DNA of 64,000 bases from Clostridia bacterium (GTDB lineage: Bacteria > Bacillota > Clostridia > Christensenellales > CAG-1252). Positions 50,892 through 61,538 of the stretch are shown here, one piece after another. Numbering within the stretch: position 1 is the first letter of the stretch; every line of letters begins with the position of its first letter. A program made the position numbers and the translations under genes. The stretch covers positions 149,435 to 213,434 of the forward strand of contig JAFSWQ010000014.1 of assembly GCA_017444385.1 (NCBI GenBank). Direction: 5' to 3'. The notes beneath the pieces are model-generated. The model saw nothing but the letters and a program-made list of their open reading frames with translations. It made no database searches and was not told the origin of the DNA.

Positions 50892-51368
50892 TCAAACCAA
50901 ATCTGCGACGATAACGTCCGCCGCTTTTATTAAGTCGTCCAAAGTCGTTGAGACCTGACGCCCTACTCTGCCCGCGCTATAAAACACTTTATCGTATAAG
51001 GTTGCGCTTTCCTCTATAAAAGTCGGAAACTTCTTCTTCATTCCGATAGGCGAGCAACCGCCGTGAATATATCCGGTCAAAGGCAACAAGTCTTTTTGTT
51101 TTATCATCTCTACGCTTTTCACGCCCGCCGCTTTCGCCGCCTTTCTCAAATTCAACGAACAATTGACGGGTATCATAAAAACGTAGTGCTCGCCGTCCGA
51201 GCCTACGGTAACGAGGGTTTTGAAAACGCGGTTCTCGTCTTCGCCGACTGCTTTCGCAACCGATTGACCGTCGACGATGCTCTCGTCGTAAGAGTGGAAC
51301 GAATACTCTATTTTAGCCGCGTCGAGCAATCTCATCACGTTGGTTTTTTCTTCTTTTTTATTTGCCAT
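50892..51368 (-). CDS. ybaK: YbaK/EbsC family Cys-tRNA(Pro)/aminoacyl-tRNA deacylase
   Basis: 158 residues from the ATG at 51366-51368; an earlier ATG at 51401 lies inside palindromic element C and would add 11 atypical residues. The fold markers are EYSFHSYDE, KAVGEDENRVFKTLV (with the catalytic lysine), VPVNCSLNLRKAAKAAG and YIHGGCSPIGMKKK, the YbaK GGxSPxG motif. It removes cysteine mischarged on tRNA-Pro. No ribosome site is seen. It is cotranscribed with the NUDIX gene. Confidence 0.92.
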   Translation of the reverse strand: MANKKEEKTNVMRLLDAAKIEYSFHSYDESIVDGQSVAKAVGEDENRVFKTLVTVGSDGEHYVFMIPVNCSLNLRKAAKAAGVKSVEMIKQKDLLPLTGYIHGGCSPIGMKKKFPTFIEESATLYDKVFYSAGRVGRQVSTTLDDLIKAADVIVADLV

Positions 51369-51375
51369 ATTTATA

Positions 51376-51520
51376 AAAAGAGACTGCGGAAAATCTATCA
51401 TCTCAAACGATGAATCGTTCGACTACGCACGTTCGTCGCTTATATCATTCGCCGAATCGAGATTAGTGAAACATAGTCGAATTATCACCTTTAAGATCAA
51501 CTAAAACATCCACAGTCTTT
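51376..51520. repeat. nested palindromic terminator element, copy C (degenerate)
   Basis: Outer arms AGACTGCGG (51381-51389) and its partner (51510-51518) pair with one mismatch and run into CTCTTTTTAT on the minus strand, so it ends the V-ATPase operon. Inside, TTCGACTA (51418-51425) pairs with TAGTCGAA (51474-51481). The core TTCGACTACGC and GTGAAACATAGTCGAA resemble copy B, but most other positions have drifted. Confidence 0.65.
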
Positions 51521-51526
51521 CTATCT

Positions 51527-52159
51527 TTAGCCTTTTTTCGCTATCATATCCTTGACTTTCATCAAACGAATCGTATTCGCGCGTTCGTTTTCGTCAAGTT
51601 TCATCGTAATATACTTTATGGTTTCCTTACTGTCGGGTATCATAACGTATTCCAACGCGTTTACGCGCCTACGGTTCTTTTCGATCTCATCCGCAAGCAT
51701 ATTGCAGGTCTTTTCGATTTCCGCAAGTTTAAGTAGTTTTTCAAGGAGCAAGGACATACGCGCGACCGAATTATCCAATTCCGCGCTGACCGTCAAAAAA
51801 CTGTACGGATAAAGATCCTTTACTTCGCTTTGCTTTACCGAAATAACGGGAACGTTTACGCTCATTACGTTTTTGCTCGATATGTCGAGTTCGGTTTGGA
51901 AAGCGGGCATCGCCAACGCTTCCTCTATCGCCGAATCGTCACTGACGGCGCGAGCCAACATAAAGTCGCCGAGTATAGCGGAAAGCTCGCTTTCCACCTC
52001 TTCGCGCAGCCTCTTATTCTCGCGAACGTAATTCATAAATCGTCTTATCATCTCGTCGGATTTGTCCTTTAAGAGTTTGTGACCTCTAACGGCGGTCTTC
52101 AACCTCGCTTTCAGGCGGGACAATTCCATACGAGTTGGATTTACGTTAAGTCTTGCCAT
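51527..52159 (-). CDS. ntpD: V-type ATPase subunit D
   Basis: 210 residues. The start NVNPTRMELSRLKARLKTAVRGHKLLKDK is the family signature (quoted region residues 5-33 in outline) and the protein is a long helical hairpin. Subunit D is the central rotor stalk that turns inside the A3B3 head. Last gene of the operon, 18 nt after subunit B and 7 nt before palindromic element C, which serves as terminator. Confidence 0.93.
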   Translation of the reverse strand: MARLNVNPTRMELSRLKARLKTAVRGHKLLKDKSDEMIRRFMNYVRENKRLREEVESELSAILGDFMLARAVSDDSAIEEALAMPAFQTELDISSKNVMSVNVPVISVKQSEVKDLYPYSFLTVSAELDNSVARMSLLLEKLLKLAEIEKTCNMLADEIEKNRRRVNALEYVMIPDSKETIKYITMKLDENERANTIRLMKVKDMIAKKG

Positions 52160-52177
52160 AAGTTTTACCTGAAAAAA

Positions 52178-53575
52178 TTATTCTTCGGTTTTCGGGAAAT
52201 ATTTCTCGATATATTGGTCTTTGATACGCTTTAACTCGCTCTTGGGCAATATAGCCAGCAACTTCCAACCCAAATTCAAGGTGTCTTCGATGGATCTATC
52301 GGTCTCGAAACCTTGGGATACGTATTGCTTTTCGAATTCGTCGGCGAACTTCGCATAGAGTTTATCCACTTCGCTCAAAGCCGCTTGACCTAATATAGCC
52401 GACAATTCCTTACATTCTTTACCTCTCGCGTAAGCCGCGAAAAGTTGGTTCATCGTGTCCGCGTGATCTTCGCGAGTCTTCTTCTTACCCGTGTGTTTAT
52501 CCACGCCGATACCTTTATCTTTCAAACGCGAAAGAGAGGGTAAAACGTCGATAGGGGGCTCTATACCTTTTTTATGCAAAGGACGGGAAAGAATTATCTG
52601 ACCTTCGGTGATATAACCCGTCAAGTCGGGGATAGGGTGAGTCTTGTCATCTTCGGGCATGGTAAGAATGGGTATTTGAGTGATACTACCTTTCTTGCCT
52701 TTGATCCGACCGGCTCTTTCGTACATGGTAGCCAAGTCGGTGTAAAGATAGCCGGGATAACCGCGACGACCGGGGACTTCCTTTCTTGCCGCGCTGACTT
52801 CACGCAACGCTTCCGCGTAGTTCGTGATATCCGTCAATATTACCAAGACGTGCATATCTTTTTCGAAAGCCAAATACTCGGCGGCGGTCAAAGCCATACG
52901 AGGGGTTGATATACGTTCGATAGCGGGGTCGTTAGCCAAGTTCATAAACAAGACCGCTCTCTCTATCGCGCCGGTACGTTTGAAGTCGCTGATAAAGAAG
53001 TCGGCTTCTTCGAAGGTGATACCGATAGCCGCGAATACAACCGCGAAGTTTGAAGCGTCGTCCAAAACCTTCGCTTGTCTCGCGATCTGCGCCGCTAAAT
53101 TCGCGTGAGGAAGACCGGAAGCCGAGAACACGGGAAGCTTTTGACCTCTAACGAGAGTGTTCAAACCGTCTATCGCGGATATACCCGTTTGAATAAATTC
53201 GTCGGGATAATCGCGAGCATAAGGGTTTATAGGCGAACCGTTTATATCCAAACGCATTTCGGGAATAATGGGCGCGCCGCCGTCTTTGGGGTTACCCATA
53301 CCGTCGAATACTCTGCCGAGCATTTCGGTAGAAACGCCGAGTTCGAGGCTTTTGCCTAAAAATCTCGCTTTAGAAGTGGATATCTTCAAGCCTTGCGAAT
53401 TCTCGAACAACTGAACGAGAGCCTTGTCGCCGCTGACTTCGAGGACTTTACCGCGTCTTACGTCGCCGCTTTCCTGATAGATCTCGACGAGTTCGTTATA
53501 CTTTACGCCTTCTACGCCGTCGACCAACATCAAAGGACCGACGACCTCTTTAATGGATTTATACTCTTTGAACAT
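52178..53575 (-). CDS. ntpB: V-type ATPase subunit B
   Basis: 465 residues. It begins [20 protein letters not shown] and has the non-catalytic subunit features [20 protein letters not shown] and [31 protein letters not shown]. It lacks a Walker A lysine, as expected. Three copies alternate with subunit A in the catalytic head. It starts 2 nt after subunit A. Confidence 0.95.
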   Translation of the reverse strand: MFKEYKSIKEVVGPLMLVDGVEGVKYNELVEIYQESGDVRRGKVLEVSGDKALVQLFENSQGLKISTSKARFLGKSLELGVSTEMLGRVFDGMGNPKDGGAPIIPEMRLDINGSPINPYARDYPDEFIQTGISAIDGLNTLVRGQKLPVFSASGLPHANLAAQIARQAKVLDDASNFAVVFAAIGITFEEADFFISDFKRTGAIERAVLFMNLANDPAIERISTPRMALTAAEYLAFEKDMHVLVILTDITNYAEALREVSAARKEVPGRRGYPGYLYTDLATMYERAGRIKGKKGSITQIPILTMPEDDKTHPIPDLTGYITEGQIILSRPLHKKGIEPPIDVLPSLSRLKDKGIGVDKHTGKKKTREDHADTMNQLFAAYARGKECKELSAILGQAALSEVDKLYAKFADEFEKQYVSQGFETDRSIEDTLNLGWKLLAILPKSELKRIKDQYIEKYFPKTEE

Positions 53576-53577
53576 AA

Positions 53578-55338
53578 TTACAGTTCTCCTTTAGCAATCA
53601 ATTCGTTGACTTCGGCGGTAAGCTCCTTTTCGATATCGTCGAAAGACGCGATATTCGCTTCTTCGATATACTTGCTTCTACCTATCTTTTCACGCACTTT
53701 CATTTCAAGCACGTCTTCGATATCAACGTCTTTTTCAAGCGCTCTCAATCCTTCGTCGTAACTCATAAGGATAAGTTTTAACATTCTGTATTGCTTGTTC
53801 AAACTCGCGTAAGTGTCCACGTCGTGGAACGCGTTTTGGTGCAGGTAGTCTTCTCTCAAAGATTTTGCGACTTCCATTACCATTCTGTCCTCGCTGGACA
53901 ACGCGTCGATACCTACGAGCCTTACTATCTCGTCGAGTTCGGCTTCTTCTTGCAATATTCTTATAGCCTTTGCGCGCAAAGCGTTCCAACCGCCGTTTAC
54001 GTTGTCGTTGAACCATTCGCCGAGCCTGTCGATGTAAAGCGAATAACTCGTCAACCAGTCGATTGCGGGGAAGTGACGCTTGTATGCCAAAGACGCCGAA
54101 AGTCCCCAGAATACCTTAACGATACGCAACGTCGCTTGTGAAACGGGTTCGGAAAGGTCGCCGCCGGGAGGAGAAACCGCGCCGATAGCGGTAACGCTGC
54201 CTTCTTTGTCTTCCTTACCCAATACTTTGACGATACCCGCTCTTTCGTAGAATTCAGCCAAACGGCTGCTCAAATATGCGGGGTAACCTTCTTCACCGGG
54301 CATTTCTTCCAAACGACCGCTCATTTCACGAAGCGCTTCCGCCCAACGGGAAGTAGAGTCCGCCATAATCGCTACGTTGTATCCCATATCTCTGAAATAC
54401 TCGGCTATCGTTATACCCGTGTAGATACTTGCTTCACGAGCCGCAACGGGCATATCCGAAGTGTTGGCGATAAGCACCGTTCTCTTCATCAACGGCTTAC
54501 CGGTACGAGGGTCGACGAGTTCGGGGAACTCGTTCAAAACGTCGGTCATTTCGTTTCCGCGTTCGCCGCAACCGATATATACGATAATATCCGCGTCCGC
54601 CCACTTGGCAAGCTGGTGCTGAACGACCGTCTTACCGCTACCGAAAGGACCGGGAACGGCCGCTACGCCGCCGCGCGCGACGGGAAACAAAGTGTCGATA
54701 ACTCTTTGTCCGGTAACCATAGGTCTATTGGGCGCGAGTTTGGATTTGTAAGGTCTACCCTTACGAACCGGCCAACGTTGCAACATACATATCTCTTTCT
54801 TAACGCCGTTATCGTCCACAACGCAAATAACGTCGTCGATGTTATATTCGCCTTTCTTTATGCTAACTACCTTACCTTTTACGCCGTAAGGTACCATTAT
54901 CTTGTGCAAAACGACCTCGGTCTCTTGTACCGTACCGATTACGTCGCCGCCTTCGACAACGTCGCCTTCTTTGACGATCGGTTCGAATTCCCAAATTTTA
55001 GAGTGATCCAAAGAGGGAATGTCGATACCTCTACCGATACGGTCGCCGGACGCTTCGTACAACTTGTTCAAAGGTCTTTGGATACCGTCGAAGATACTCT
55101 CGATAAGTCCCGGGGCGAGTTCGACCGAAAGCGGGAAACCCGTGGAATACACGTTTTCACCGACGCCTAATCCGCTCGTTTCCTCGTAAACCTGTATGGA
55201 CGCTTTATCTCCGCGCAACTCGATGACTTCGCCTATCAAACGCTCGTCGGATACGCGAACGACGTCGTACATTTTGCAGTCCGCCATATTTTCGGCTACG
55301 ATCAAAGGTCCTGCTACTTTTATGATTTTACCTTGCAT
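53578..55338 (-). CDS. ntpA: V-type ATPase catalytic subunit A
   Basis: 586 residues. Walker A is GPFGSGKTV in the block [20 protein letters not shown] (about 229-248), Walker B and the arginine-finger region [44 protein letters not shown] are intact (in outline). The non-homologous bulge region and [15 protein letters not shown] mark it as V/A-type A. It hydrolyses or makes ATP coupled to ion flow. Confidence 0.96.
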   Translation of the reverse strand: MQGKIIKVAGPLIVAENMADCKMYDVVRVSDERLIGEVIELRGDKASIQVYEETSGLGVGENVYSTGFPLSVELAPGLIESIFDGIQRPLNKLYEASGDRIGRGIDIPSLDHSKIWEFEPIVKEGDVVEGGDVIGTVQETEVVLHKIMVPYGVKGKVVSIKKGEYNIDDVICVVDDNGVKKEICMLQRWPVRKGRPYKSKLAPNRPMVTGQRVIDTLFPVARGGVAAVPGPFGSGKTVVQHQLAKWADADIIVYIGCGERGNEMTDVLNEFPELVDPRTGKPLMKRTVLIANTSDMPVAAREASIYTGITIAEYFRDMGYNVAIMADSTSRWAEALREMSGRLEEMPGEEGYPAYLSSRLAEFYERAGIVKVLGKEDKEGSVTAIGAVSPPGGDLSEPVSQATLRIVKVFWGLSASLAYKRHFPAIDWLTSYSLYIDRLGEWFNDNVNGGWNALRAKAIRILQEEAELDEIVRLVGIDALSSEDRMVMEVAKSLREDYLHQNAFHDVDTYASLNKQYRMLKLILMSYDEGLRALEKDVDIEDVLEMKVREKIGRSKYIEEANIASFDDIEKELTAEVNELIAKGEL

Positions 55339-55368
55339 AATTACTCCTACGCTTCCGCTAACGCGGTG

Positions 55369-55701
55369 TTAATCTTTTTTATCGGAACCGAATAGAATAT
55401 CCGTCCCTATCGCTTTTTCAACGTCGTTTCTGACGCTTTGCATTCCAAATCCGTTACTTCCGTTTACCGACGGTACGGGAATGACCGCGGGAAAAGGTCT
55501 CGTCTTATACCTTGCCAAAAGATCGGTCATTTTCTCGGCGAGAGTGTCGACAATATAGATAACCCTGTAATTCATAGCCAACGCTTTGAGTTTATCTCTC
55601 GCTTCCGCCTCGTCGGTGACGGGATAGGCGTTTATGCCTATCGCTTTATATAATAATACGCTGTCTTTGTCGCCTATCACGGCAATATTATCTTTACGCA
55701 T
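55369..55701 (-). CDS. ntpG: V-type ATPase subunit F (NtpG)
   Basis: 110 residues with a small Rossmann-like fold: IAVIGDKDSVLLYKAIGINAYPV at the start and a later FPAVIPVPS, the family pattern. Subunit F sits beside D on the central stalk. It overlaps subunit C by 8 nt and precedes subunit A by 30 nt. Confidence 0.92.
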   Translation of the reverse strand: MRKDNIAVIGDKDSVLLYKAIGINAYPVTDEAEARDKLKALAMNYRVIYIVDTLAEKMTDLLARYKTRPFPAVIPVPSVNGSNGFGMQSVRNDVEKAIGTDILFGSDKKD

Positions 55702-56680
55702 AATTTTCCTTTAACCTACGATAGATCTCTTCTTTCGAAACGCCGTTATTAACGCAAACCAAAATAAGCCTTACCGTTTTTATCTCGCTCATTTTGCCGA
55801 CGTAGTAACCTGCGACGGGCGCGGGTGAAAACATATCGGCTTTCTCTTTTTTGAAGAGTTTAATGAGTTCGCTTTCCGAGAATTTTTCAAAATCCACCAA
55901 CGCGCTCTTTTCGTGAGTGAGCGTTTCAAAAGCGCGAGCGAAGTCGCCGTAACGCATCTTTTCGTAAGCGTCGTTGACGCTCATCTCGAACAATTCGGAA
56001 AGGGTTTTACAAGACAACTTTCCGCCCGTTACGAAGCAATCTTCGAAATCCTTAACGCCGAGCCCGCAAACCTTACATCTCGCCATAGCGCGAATATTCG
56101 TATAATCCGCGAGAAGGGAAAAGTAAGAGGCTATGACAGTCTTTTTGGATTTTTTAAGGATAGCCGCGACCTCTTCGAAATAGGCTTTGTCTATCTTCAA
56201 GTCTATCTCGCGAGGGGATAACGCCTCGGTCAACGCTTTCTCGTCCAAATCGGTCAAAACCTTTGCCATCGTTTCGGGTAGAGCGGCGTAATTGCCTCCC
56301 TCGATAGCGGCGGAAATATCCCCGTATAAACCGTTTGGTCTCAACGCCGAAGAATTGCTTATACCCGTTACTTTCGCTTTATATAAGGCTTTCGCGTTGT
56401 GGAAATCGTTGGAAAGAATAAAACATTCCATACCGTAACCCTTGGGAACGAGCGTCAAAACGAGCTTGCAGGTCTCTTCTTCTTCCTGCAACAACAACTT
56501 ATCGAATAGACGCGGATTTTCCAACACAAGACCGCCGCCGTAATTCACTTCGGCTAAAATCCTCACCGCTTCGTTAAGATCGACGCTGTCGATCATACGG
56601 GTGATTTTGTCTTGGGTAAGTAGATTACGCTCCAAGCATTTTATTCTTCCGTTTGAAAATTCCAAACTTATATTGTCCAT
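55694..56680 (-). CDS. ntpC: V-type ATPase subunit C
   Basis: 328 residues, helical, with the AC39/NtpC pattern: repeated helix pairs, NARIRALE-like start (GRIKCLERNLLT) and the late NIRLILVCVNNGVSKEEIYRRL-type end (LILVCVNNGVSKEEIYRRL). Subunit C links the rotor ring to the central stalk. It starts 2 nt after subunit E. Confidence 0.92.
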   Translation of the reverse strand: MDNISLEFSNGRIKCLERNLLTQDKITRMIDSVDLNEAVRILAEVNYGGGLVLENPRLFDKLLLQEEEETCKLVLTLVPKGYGMECFILSNDFHNAKALYKAKVTGISNSSALRPNGLYGDISAAIEGGNYAALPETMAKVLTDLDEKALTEALSPREIDLKIDKAYFEEVAAILKKSKKTVIASYFSLLADYTNIRAMARCKVCGLGVKDFEDCFVTGGKLSCKTLSELFEMSVNDAYEKMRYGDFARAFETLTHEKSALVDFEKFSESELIKLFKKEKADMFSPAPVAGYYVGKMSEIKTVRLILVCVNNGVSKEEIYRRLKENYA

Positions 56681-56682
56681 AG

Positions 56683-57261
56683 TTAAAACAGTTTCGAAGA
56701 AACTTTAGGTTCCAAAGTCTCTCTTAGCGACGCCAATTCGACTTCGAAACTCATATTCTTGTCGCAACCCGAGGATTCGAGGATAACTCCGCCTTTGAAG
56801 TCACCAAAAGAGGACGATAACTTCAAAGAGATACCCTTTTCCTTCGCTATCTTCACGATAAAAGCGGGGGTGATACGTTTCTCGTCGCGAGAGGATATCA
56901 CGACTACGTCGCCGTCTGCAGCGACCGCTTTTATCATAGCGGATATGATGGATAAATACTCGTCGTTGGGAAGCGCGCAAAGTTTTTCAAGCGCCTTGTC
57001 GAAGGTCTCGCCCAAGATTTCCTGCCTTGCGGCAAGAGCGAGTTTTTTGACCTCGAGCTCGGCGACCGAAGCGGAACGTCTTTTCAATTCGGGTATTTTC
57101 AAAGACGCCTCGGTCTCCGCGACGCGTTTTTTCTCTCTACCGTCCGCATTGGCTTTCGCTATCAAGTCGCTCGCTTTGTCGTGAGCGTCTTTGAGTATAG
57201 CGTCCGCCTTTTCGTTTGCGTCGGACAGTATTTTATTTATGATCGCTTCTTCTTTACTCAT
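56683..57261 (-). CDS. ntpE: V-type ATPase subunit E
   Basis: 192 residues: an N-terminal coiled coil of about 70 residues (Ala/Lys/Glu-rich, ADAILKDAHDKASDLIAKA) and a C-terminal globular domain ending in FEVELASLRETLEPKVSSKLF. With subunit G it forms the peripheral stalk that holds the head still. It lies 9 nt after subunit K. Confidence 0.9.
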   Translation of the reverse strand: MSKEEAIINKILSDANEKADAILKDAHDKASDLIAKANADGREKKRVAETEASLKIPELKRRSASVAELEVKKLALAARQEILGETFDKALEKLCALPNDEYLSIISAMIKAVAADGDVVVISSRDEKRITPAFIVKIAKEKGISLKLSSSFGDFKGGVILESSGCDKNMSFEVELASLRETLEPKVSSKLF

Positions 57262-57270
57262 ATTTCAGTT

Positions 57271-57804
<534 letters not shown>

Positions 57805-57830
57805 TTATCTTTGTTTTTTTTATTTTTCGT

Positions 57831-57836
57831 ATTATA
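57831..57836 (-). promoter_or_regulatory. possible internal -10 before ntpK
   Basis: Minus-strand TATAAT in the 73-nt gap between ntpI and ntpK. No good -35. It could raise output of the multi-copy ring subunit. Confidence 0.3.
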
Positions 57837-57859
57837 CTCTTAACGAAACTATTCGTCCG

Positions 57860-59878
57860 TTAATTATTAACCTGTTGTTCTTTTTCCAAATAAACGTACT
57901 TGGTATCCGAGCCGAACGCTTTGAACGCATGCCCGCCGCCTTCGTAGAATCTGCCGAAGAATTCAACGTATTGCAAACGGCAGTTATGAACGTAGGTACC
58001 CAACGTATTGATCGCGATATTGAAAACGTGACCGACAGCGTATATGACTATGGAAATTATCCAAGCGACTATAAGCCCTACGATATGCCCGCCCAAAATA
58101 GTGCGAAGTACCGCGCATATTTGATTTATAACCATTGCGACGACGCCCGTAGCCAAGCCGAGACCGAACAAACGCGCGTAACTTAATAAGTCGCTCAATA
58201 TATTCGTAACGCCGTAGATGTTCTTGAAACCGCCGAGTATCATCGCGCCGACGTTCTTTTTGCCCAAGCCGCCGCCGATAAGAAGCATAACTACACCCGT
58301 AATCATAAGAGCCAAACCTACGGTCGCTATCCAAGCGGGCGCGGTTTTAACGACGAGTTTTGCTATTGCAAACGCGCCGAGACCGGCGAATACGACGTAC
58401 CAACCGAAGACGTTGAAGATTGCGTCCAATGGTTTGCCTTGCTTGAATAAGACTTTCGCTTGTAAGAACATACCGACCACTATTTGCAAGAAGCCGAGCC
58501 CCATAGAAAGCCCTAACATCATCAGCGGATTATCGAGGGGACTGAACCAATATATCGGTACGAGTTTCTCGCCGAACCAACTGCCGAATAGCGCGCCCCA
58601 AATAGCCGTACTTACGCCGCCCATTCCGATAACGAGAAGCATTTTGCCCTCGCCTTTGCGGGGTTTCTTCAATATATACAGGGTGAAGCAAGCCACGGCA
58701 AGAATAATACCGTAAGCCGCGTCGCCGAGCATTACGCCGAAAAGTACGAAATAGAAGAACGCCATAATCGCGTTGGGATCTTTTTCTTTATACGACGGAA
58801 CGCTATACATATTCGTAACCGATTCATAAGGGGAAACAATAGCGTTATTTTCGGTCAACGTAGGAACGAGATCGCCTTCCTTGGGTTCTTCGTCGAACAC
58901 TGCGGAAACGATGCCCTTCTTCTCTATTTGTTTTCTTATCTCCTCCACCGACTTAGCGGGAGTCCAGCAAGAAAGCGCGAACGTCGAGCGTGTGTAACGG
59001 AATCTTTCACTCGCTTCTGCCTTCTTATATTCGAGATCGTAATAATCGTAAAGCGTCTTGATATCGAATTCCACCGAATCGAAAGTAAGGGACTCTTTCA
59101 ATAATTCCATTTCGCGACGCTTTTTACTTTCCGCCTCTTCGTCTATTCTCGCTATTTCCTCGGCGGCGGAATAATCGTCGTCGAATTGGCATACCGAAAA
59201 ATCGGTAGCGGATAGTTTTTGGGAAAGCGAATCTTTCTTTTCGACGGGTACGATATAACTAATTGCGCGTATCTTCGCGGTGACGTCGCAATCGGGAATA
59301 AAGCACAAAGCGCCCTCTTCTTCCAACAAAGTTTTGACTTCCTCGGTTCTTTCGACGGGTATGGTACCCAAAACGAAAGAAGTTCTCTTCGTATCCTTAA
59401 ACGAAGAGAAAGGAACGTCGATGCTTGCGTAGACCTCAAGCTGATTGCGTCTGACGTTTAAACGGCTCAATTCCGCATGAATGGTAAGTTGTTCGGCATT
59501 GATACGCTCGAGTTCGCGCACCGAGTCGAAAATCCTATCTCTACCATCGTAAGCCGCGCGAAAAGCTTCGGGCGTTACCGAAGGACGAGCGGGATCGAGA
59601 AGACCTTTTTTAGGCGGCGCATACTCCAAGAGTTCGGCTTTCACAAGTTTTTTTGCAGTGATACGCTGCTTTTTCAAAAAGTCCAAAGCGAACGTTAATT
59701 TCGACAACCCGCTTTGAGTGGTTTCTTTATCCGCCGAAAAATCGCCATCTCGAGTACCCTCGAAAGCTTCGGCGTCGGATATCTCGACCGCTCCGCTATC
59801 AATCAACAATTTTAAGAGTTCGTCACGACTCGACGCATCCGCCACAACCGTGACTTTGCGCATTTCAATTATCGCCAT
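57860..59878 (-). CDS. ntpI: V-type ATPase subunit I (a-subunit)
   Basis: 672 residues: a cytoplasmic N-terminal half of two globular parts joined by long coiled coils, and about eight membrane helices from residue ~375 on. The block SLLSYARLFGLGLATGVVAMVIN contains the essential arginine of the ion channel (YARLFGLGLA). The MAIIEMRKVTVVAD start is typical. Subunit I is the stator part of the membrane motor. It overlaps the subunit G gene by 14 nt. Confidence 0.95.
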   Translation of the reverse strand: MAIIEMRKVTVVADASSRDELLKLLIDSGAVEISDAEAFEGTRDGDFSADKETTQSGLSKLTFALDFLKKQRITAKKLVKAELLEYAPPKKGLLDPARPSVTPEAFRAAYDGRDRIFDSVRELERINAEQLTIHAELSRLNVRRNQLEVYASIDVPFSSFKDTKRTSFVLGTIPVERTEEVKTLLEEEGALCFIPDCDVTAKIRAISYIVPVEKKDSLSQKLSATDFSVCQFDDDYSAAEEIARIDEEAESKKRREMELLKESLTFDSVEFDIKTLYDYYDLEYKKAEASERFRYTRSTFALSCWTPAKSVEEIRKQIEKKGIVSAVFDEEPKEGDLVPTLTENNAIVSPYESVTNMYSVPSYKEKDPNAIMAFFYFVLFGVMLGDAAYGIILAVACFTLYILKKPRKGEGKMLLVIGMGGVSTAIWGALFGSWFGEKLVPIYWFSPLDNPLMMLGLSMGLGFLQIVVGMFLQAKVLFKQGKPLDAIFNVFGWYVVFAGLGAFAIAKLVVKTAPAWIATVGLALMITGVVMLLIGGGLGKKNVGAMILGGFKNIYGVTNILSDLLSYARLFGLGLATGVVAMVINQICAVLRTILGGHIVGLIVAWIISIVIYAVGHVFNIAINTLGTYVHNCRLQYVEFFGRFYEGGGHAFKAFGSDTKYVYLEKEQQVNN

Positions 59879-60209
59879 AGTTAACCTTTACGCTGTTTTT
59901 GAATTTATTTGCGATATAATCGCTGACCTTTTCTTCCTTGCCTCTTGCGGCGAGTTTCAACTCCTCGGCTTCTTTAACGCCGCGAGCGACTATCTCGTCG
60001 TATTCGGCTTTCGCTTGTTTTTCAGCCCCTTCCAAAATGTCCTTGACCGAAGCCTTTATAGCGGCTTCGCTCTTGACGACTATCGAAGACGCTTCTTGAC
60101 TTGCCGCAAGCAATATTTCTTTGCTTTTGGAAGTCGCTTCCTCGATTATCGCGTCGGCTTGCTTTTCGGCAGTGAGTACGTTTTGAATGGTTTCTTTAAT
60201 TTCGCTCAT
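59865..60209 (-). CDS. ntpF: V-type ATPase peripheral stalk subunit G/H (NtpF)
   Basis: 114 residues from the ATG at 60207-60209 with GGAAGGAA upstream; a longer reading to 60260 runs into the leader hairpins. It is a single long coiled coil rich in Ala, Glu and Lys (AEKQADAIIEEATSKSKEIL), as in NtpF/AhaH. It pairs with subunit E in the outer stalk. First gene of the operon ntpF-I-K-E-C-G-A-B-D, the same order as in E. hirae. Confidence 0.88.
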   Translation of the reverse strand: MSEIKETIQNVLTAEKQADAIIEEATSKSKEILLAASQEASSIVVKSEAAIKASVKDILEGAEKQAKAEYDEIVARGVKEAEELKLAARGKEEKVSDYIANKFKNSVKVNYGDN

Positions 60210-60221
60210 AAAGTTTCCTTC

Positions 60222-60272
60222 CGGACGTGAGTCCGTATAAACAATAGTCGGGAACGGCAAAAAACCGTTTCC
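60222..60272 (-). promoter_or_regulatory. two hairpins in the V-ATPase operon leader
   Basis: Minus strand: an imperfect stem GGAAACGG/CCGTTCC (60251-60272) and a 5-bp stem CGGAC-TCAC-GTCCG (60222-60235) whose last bases merge into the GGAAGGAA ribosome site of ntpF. They may tune mRNA stability or translation. Confidence 0.4.
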
Positions 60273-60299
60273 GCTATCGCGCGTTCGCTATAATTATAT

Positions 60300-60328
60300 A
60301 TTATATAATAAACAACCTATAAAATCAA
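60300..60328 (-). promoter_or_regulatory. sigma-A-type promoter for the V-ATPase operon
   Basis: Minus strand: TTGATT at 60323-60328, 17 nt, TATAAT at 60300-60305. Predicted leader about 85 nt. Confidence 0.65.
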
Positions 60329-60351
60329 TATCTAAAAATGGATTTTTTCGA

Positions 60352-60981
60352 TTATTTGGTACCGAAGATACGATCGCCTGCGTCGCCTAAACCGGGAACG
60401 ATATAGTTATGCTCGTTCAAACGTTCGTCCTTGGCGGCGATGTAGATATCAACGTCGGGGTGAGCCTTTTGCAACGCTTCGATACCCTCGGGGGCTGCGA
60501 TAAGGCACATAAACTTAATGTTCTTGACGCCGTGTTCTTTGATAAAGTTGATAGCCATTATCGCTGAACCGCCGGTCGCGAGCATAGGATCGACAACCAC
60601 TATATCGCGTTGTTCTACGTCGACGGGAAGTTTGCAGTAATACTCTATGGGCTTAGAAGTTTCGGGATCGCGATAAACGCCGATGTGGCCTACTTTCGCT
60701 GCGGGAACGATTTTAAGGAAACCGTTGACCATGCCGAGACCCGCTCTTAAAATGGGAACTACGCCTATTTGTCTGCCCGCGAGTATCTTTTGCTTGGTCT
60801 TACAAATGGGGGTCTCGATCTCCACCTCTTCGAGAGGAAGGTCGCGAGTTACTTCGTAAGTCATCAACATAGATATCTCTTCCAAGAGATCGCGGAAATC
60901 TTTGTTAAAGGTTCTGTAATCTCTCATAAGGGTTACTTTGTGTGTGATAAGCGGATGATCGAAAACTACTACTTTGCTCAT
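60352..60981 (-). CDS. upp: uracil phosphoribosyltransferase
   Basis: 209 residues, exact family size. [21 protein letters not shown] at the N-terminus (first part quoted), [20 protein letters not shown] and the PRPP loop [13 protein letters not shown] identify Upp, which salvages uracil to UMP using PRPP. GGAGG precedes the start. It follows rpiB on the same strand by 51 nt, a common clostridial pair; RpiB supplies the ribose phosphate from which PRPP is made. Confidence 0.96.
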   Translation of the reverse strand: MSKVVVFDHPLITHKVTLMRDYRTFNKDFRDLLEEISMLMTYEVTRDLPLEEVEIETPICKTKQKILAGRQIGVVPILRAGLGMVNGFLKIVPAAKVGHIGVYRDPETSKPIEYYCKLPVDVEQRDIVVVDPMLATGGSAIMAINFIKEHGVKNIKFMCLIAAPEGIEALQKAHPDVDIYIAAKDERLNEHNYIVPGLGDAGDRIFGTK

Positions 60982-61032
60982 TATATGCCTCCGTAAAAAA
61001 ATTTCTATTATTTATAAAAAAGACGAAAAGGA

Positions 61033-61476
61033 CTATTCGTCCGATTCGATCTTCATCATCATATCAACGCGTTCGCTATGTCTACCGCCTTCGAAGGGGG
61101 TGGTGAACCACGCGTCCACCAATTCGACCGCTTTTTGTTCGTCTACTACTCTGCCGCCCAAACAAAGCACGTTGGCGTTGTTGTGAGCCGAACACATTTT
61201 TGCGCAAAAGACGTCGCTAACTACCGCCGCTCTTATACCGTGAACTTTATTGGCGGCGATGCTCATACCTATACCCGTACCGCAAAGCAATATACCTTTA
61301 TCCGCTTCGCCGTTTGCGACTGCTTTGGCAACTTTAAGAGCGTAAACGGGATAATTGACCGATTGTGTATCGTAACAACCGAGGTCCATAACGGCAACGC
61401 CTTTAGAATTCAAATACTCTACAATCGCGGGTTTCAAAACTATTCCGCCGTGATCGCATCCTATCGCTATCTTCAT
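61033..61476 (-). CDS. rpiB: ribose-5-phosphate isomerase B
   Basis: 147 residues. IAIGCDHGGIVLKPAIVEYL at the start, the catalytic cysteine in GILLCGTGIGMSIAANKV and CSAHNNANVLCLGGRV are the RpiB/LacAB signature blocks. It interconverts ribose 5-phosphate and ribulose 5-phosphate. GGAGGG lies before the ATG. It is cotranscribed with upp. Confidence 0.95.
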   Translation of the reverse strand: MKIAIGCDHGGIVLKPAIVEYLNSKGVAVMDLGCYDTQSVNYPVYALKVAKAVANGEADKGILLCGTGIGMSIAANKVHGIRAAVVSDVFCAKMCSAHNNANVLCLGGRVVDEQKAVELVDAWFTTPFEGGRHSERVDMMMKIESDE

Positions 61477-61538
61477 TAGTGCCCTCCAATGCGTTTTATT
61501 TATTTTATAACTATTCGACCGTCGTTGTCAAGCATAGC

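Noticed and set aside
47571..51368. RNA ligase, NUDIX hydrolase and YbaK as one RNA-repair operon
   Set aside because: The birA-bioY pair lies between them, bioY is on the other strand, and the NUDIX gene has its own terminator, so they are not one transcription unit.
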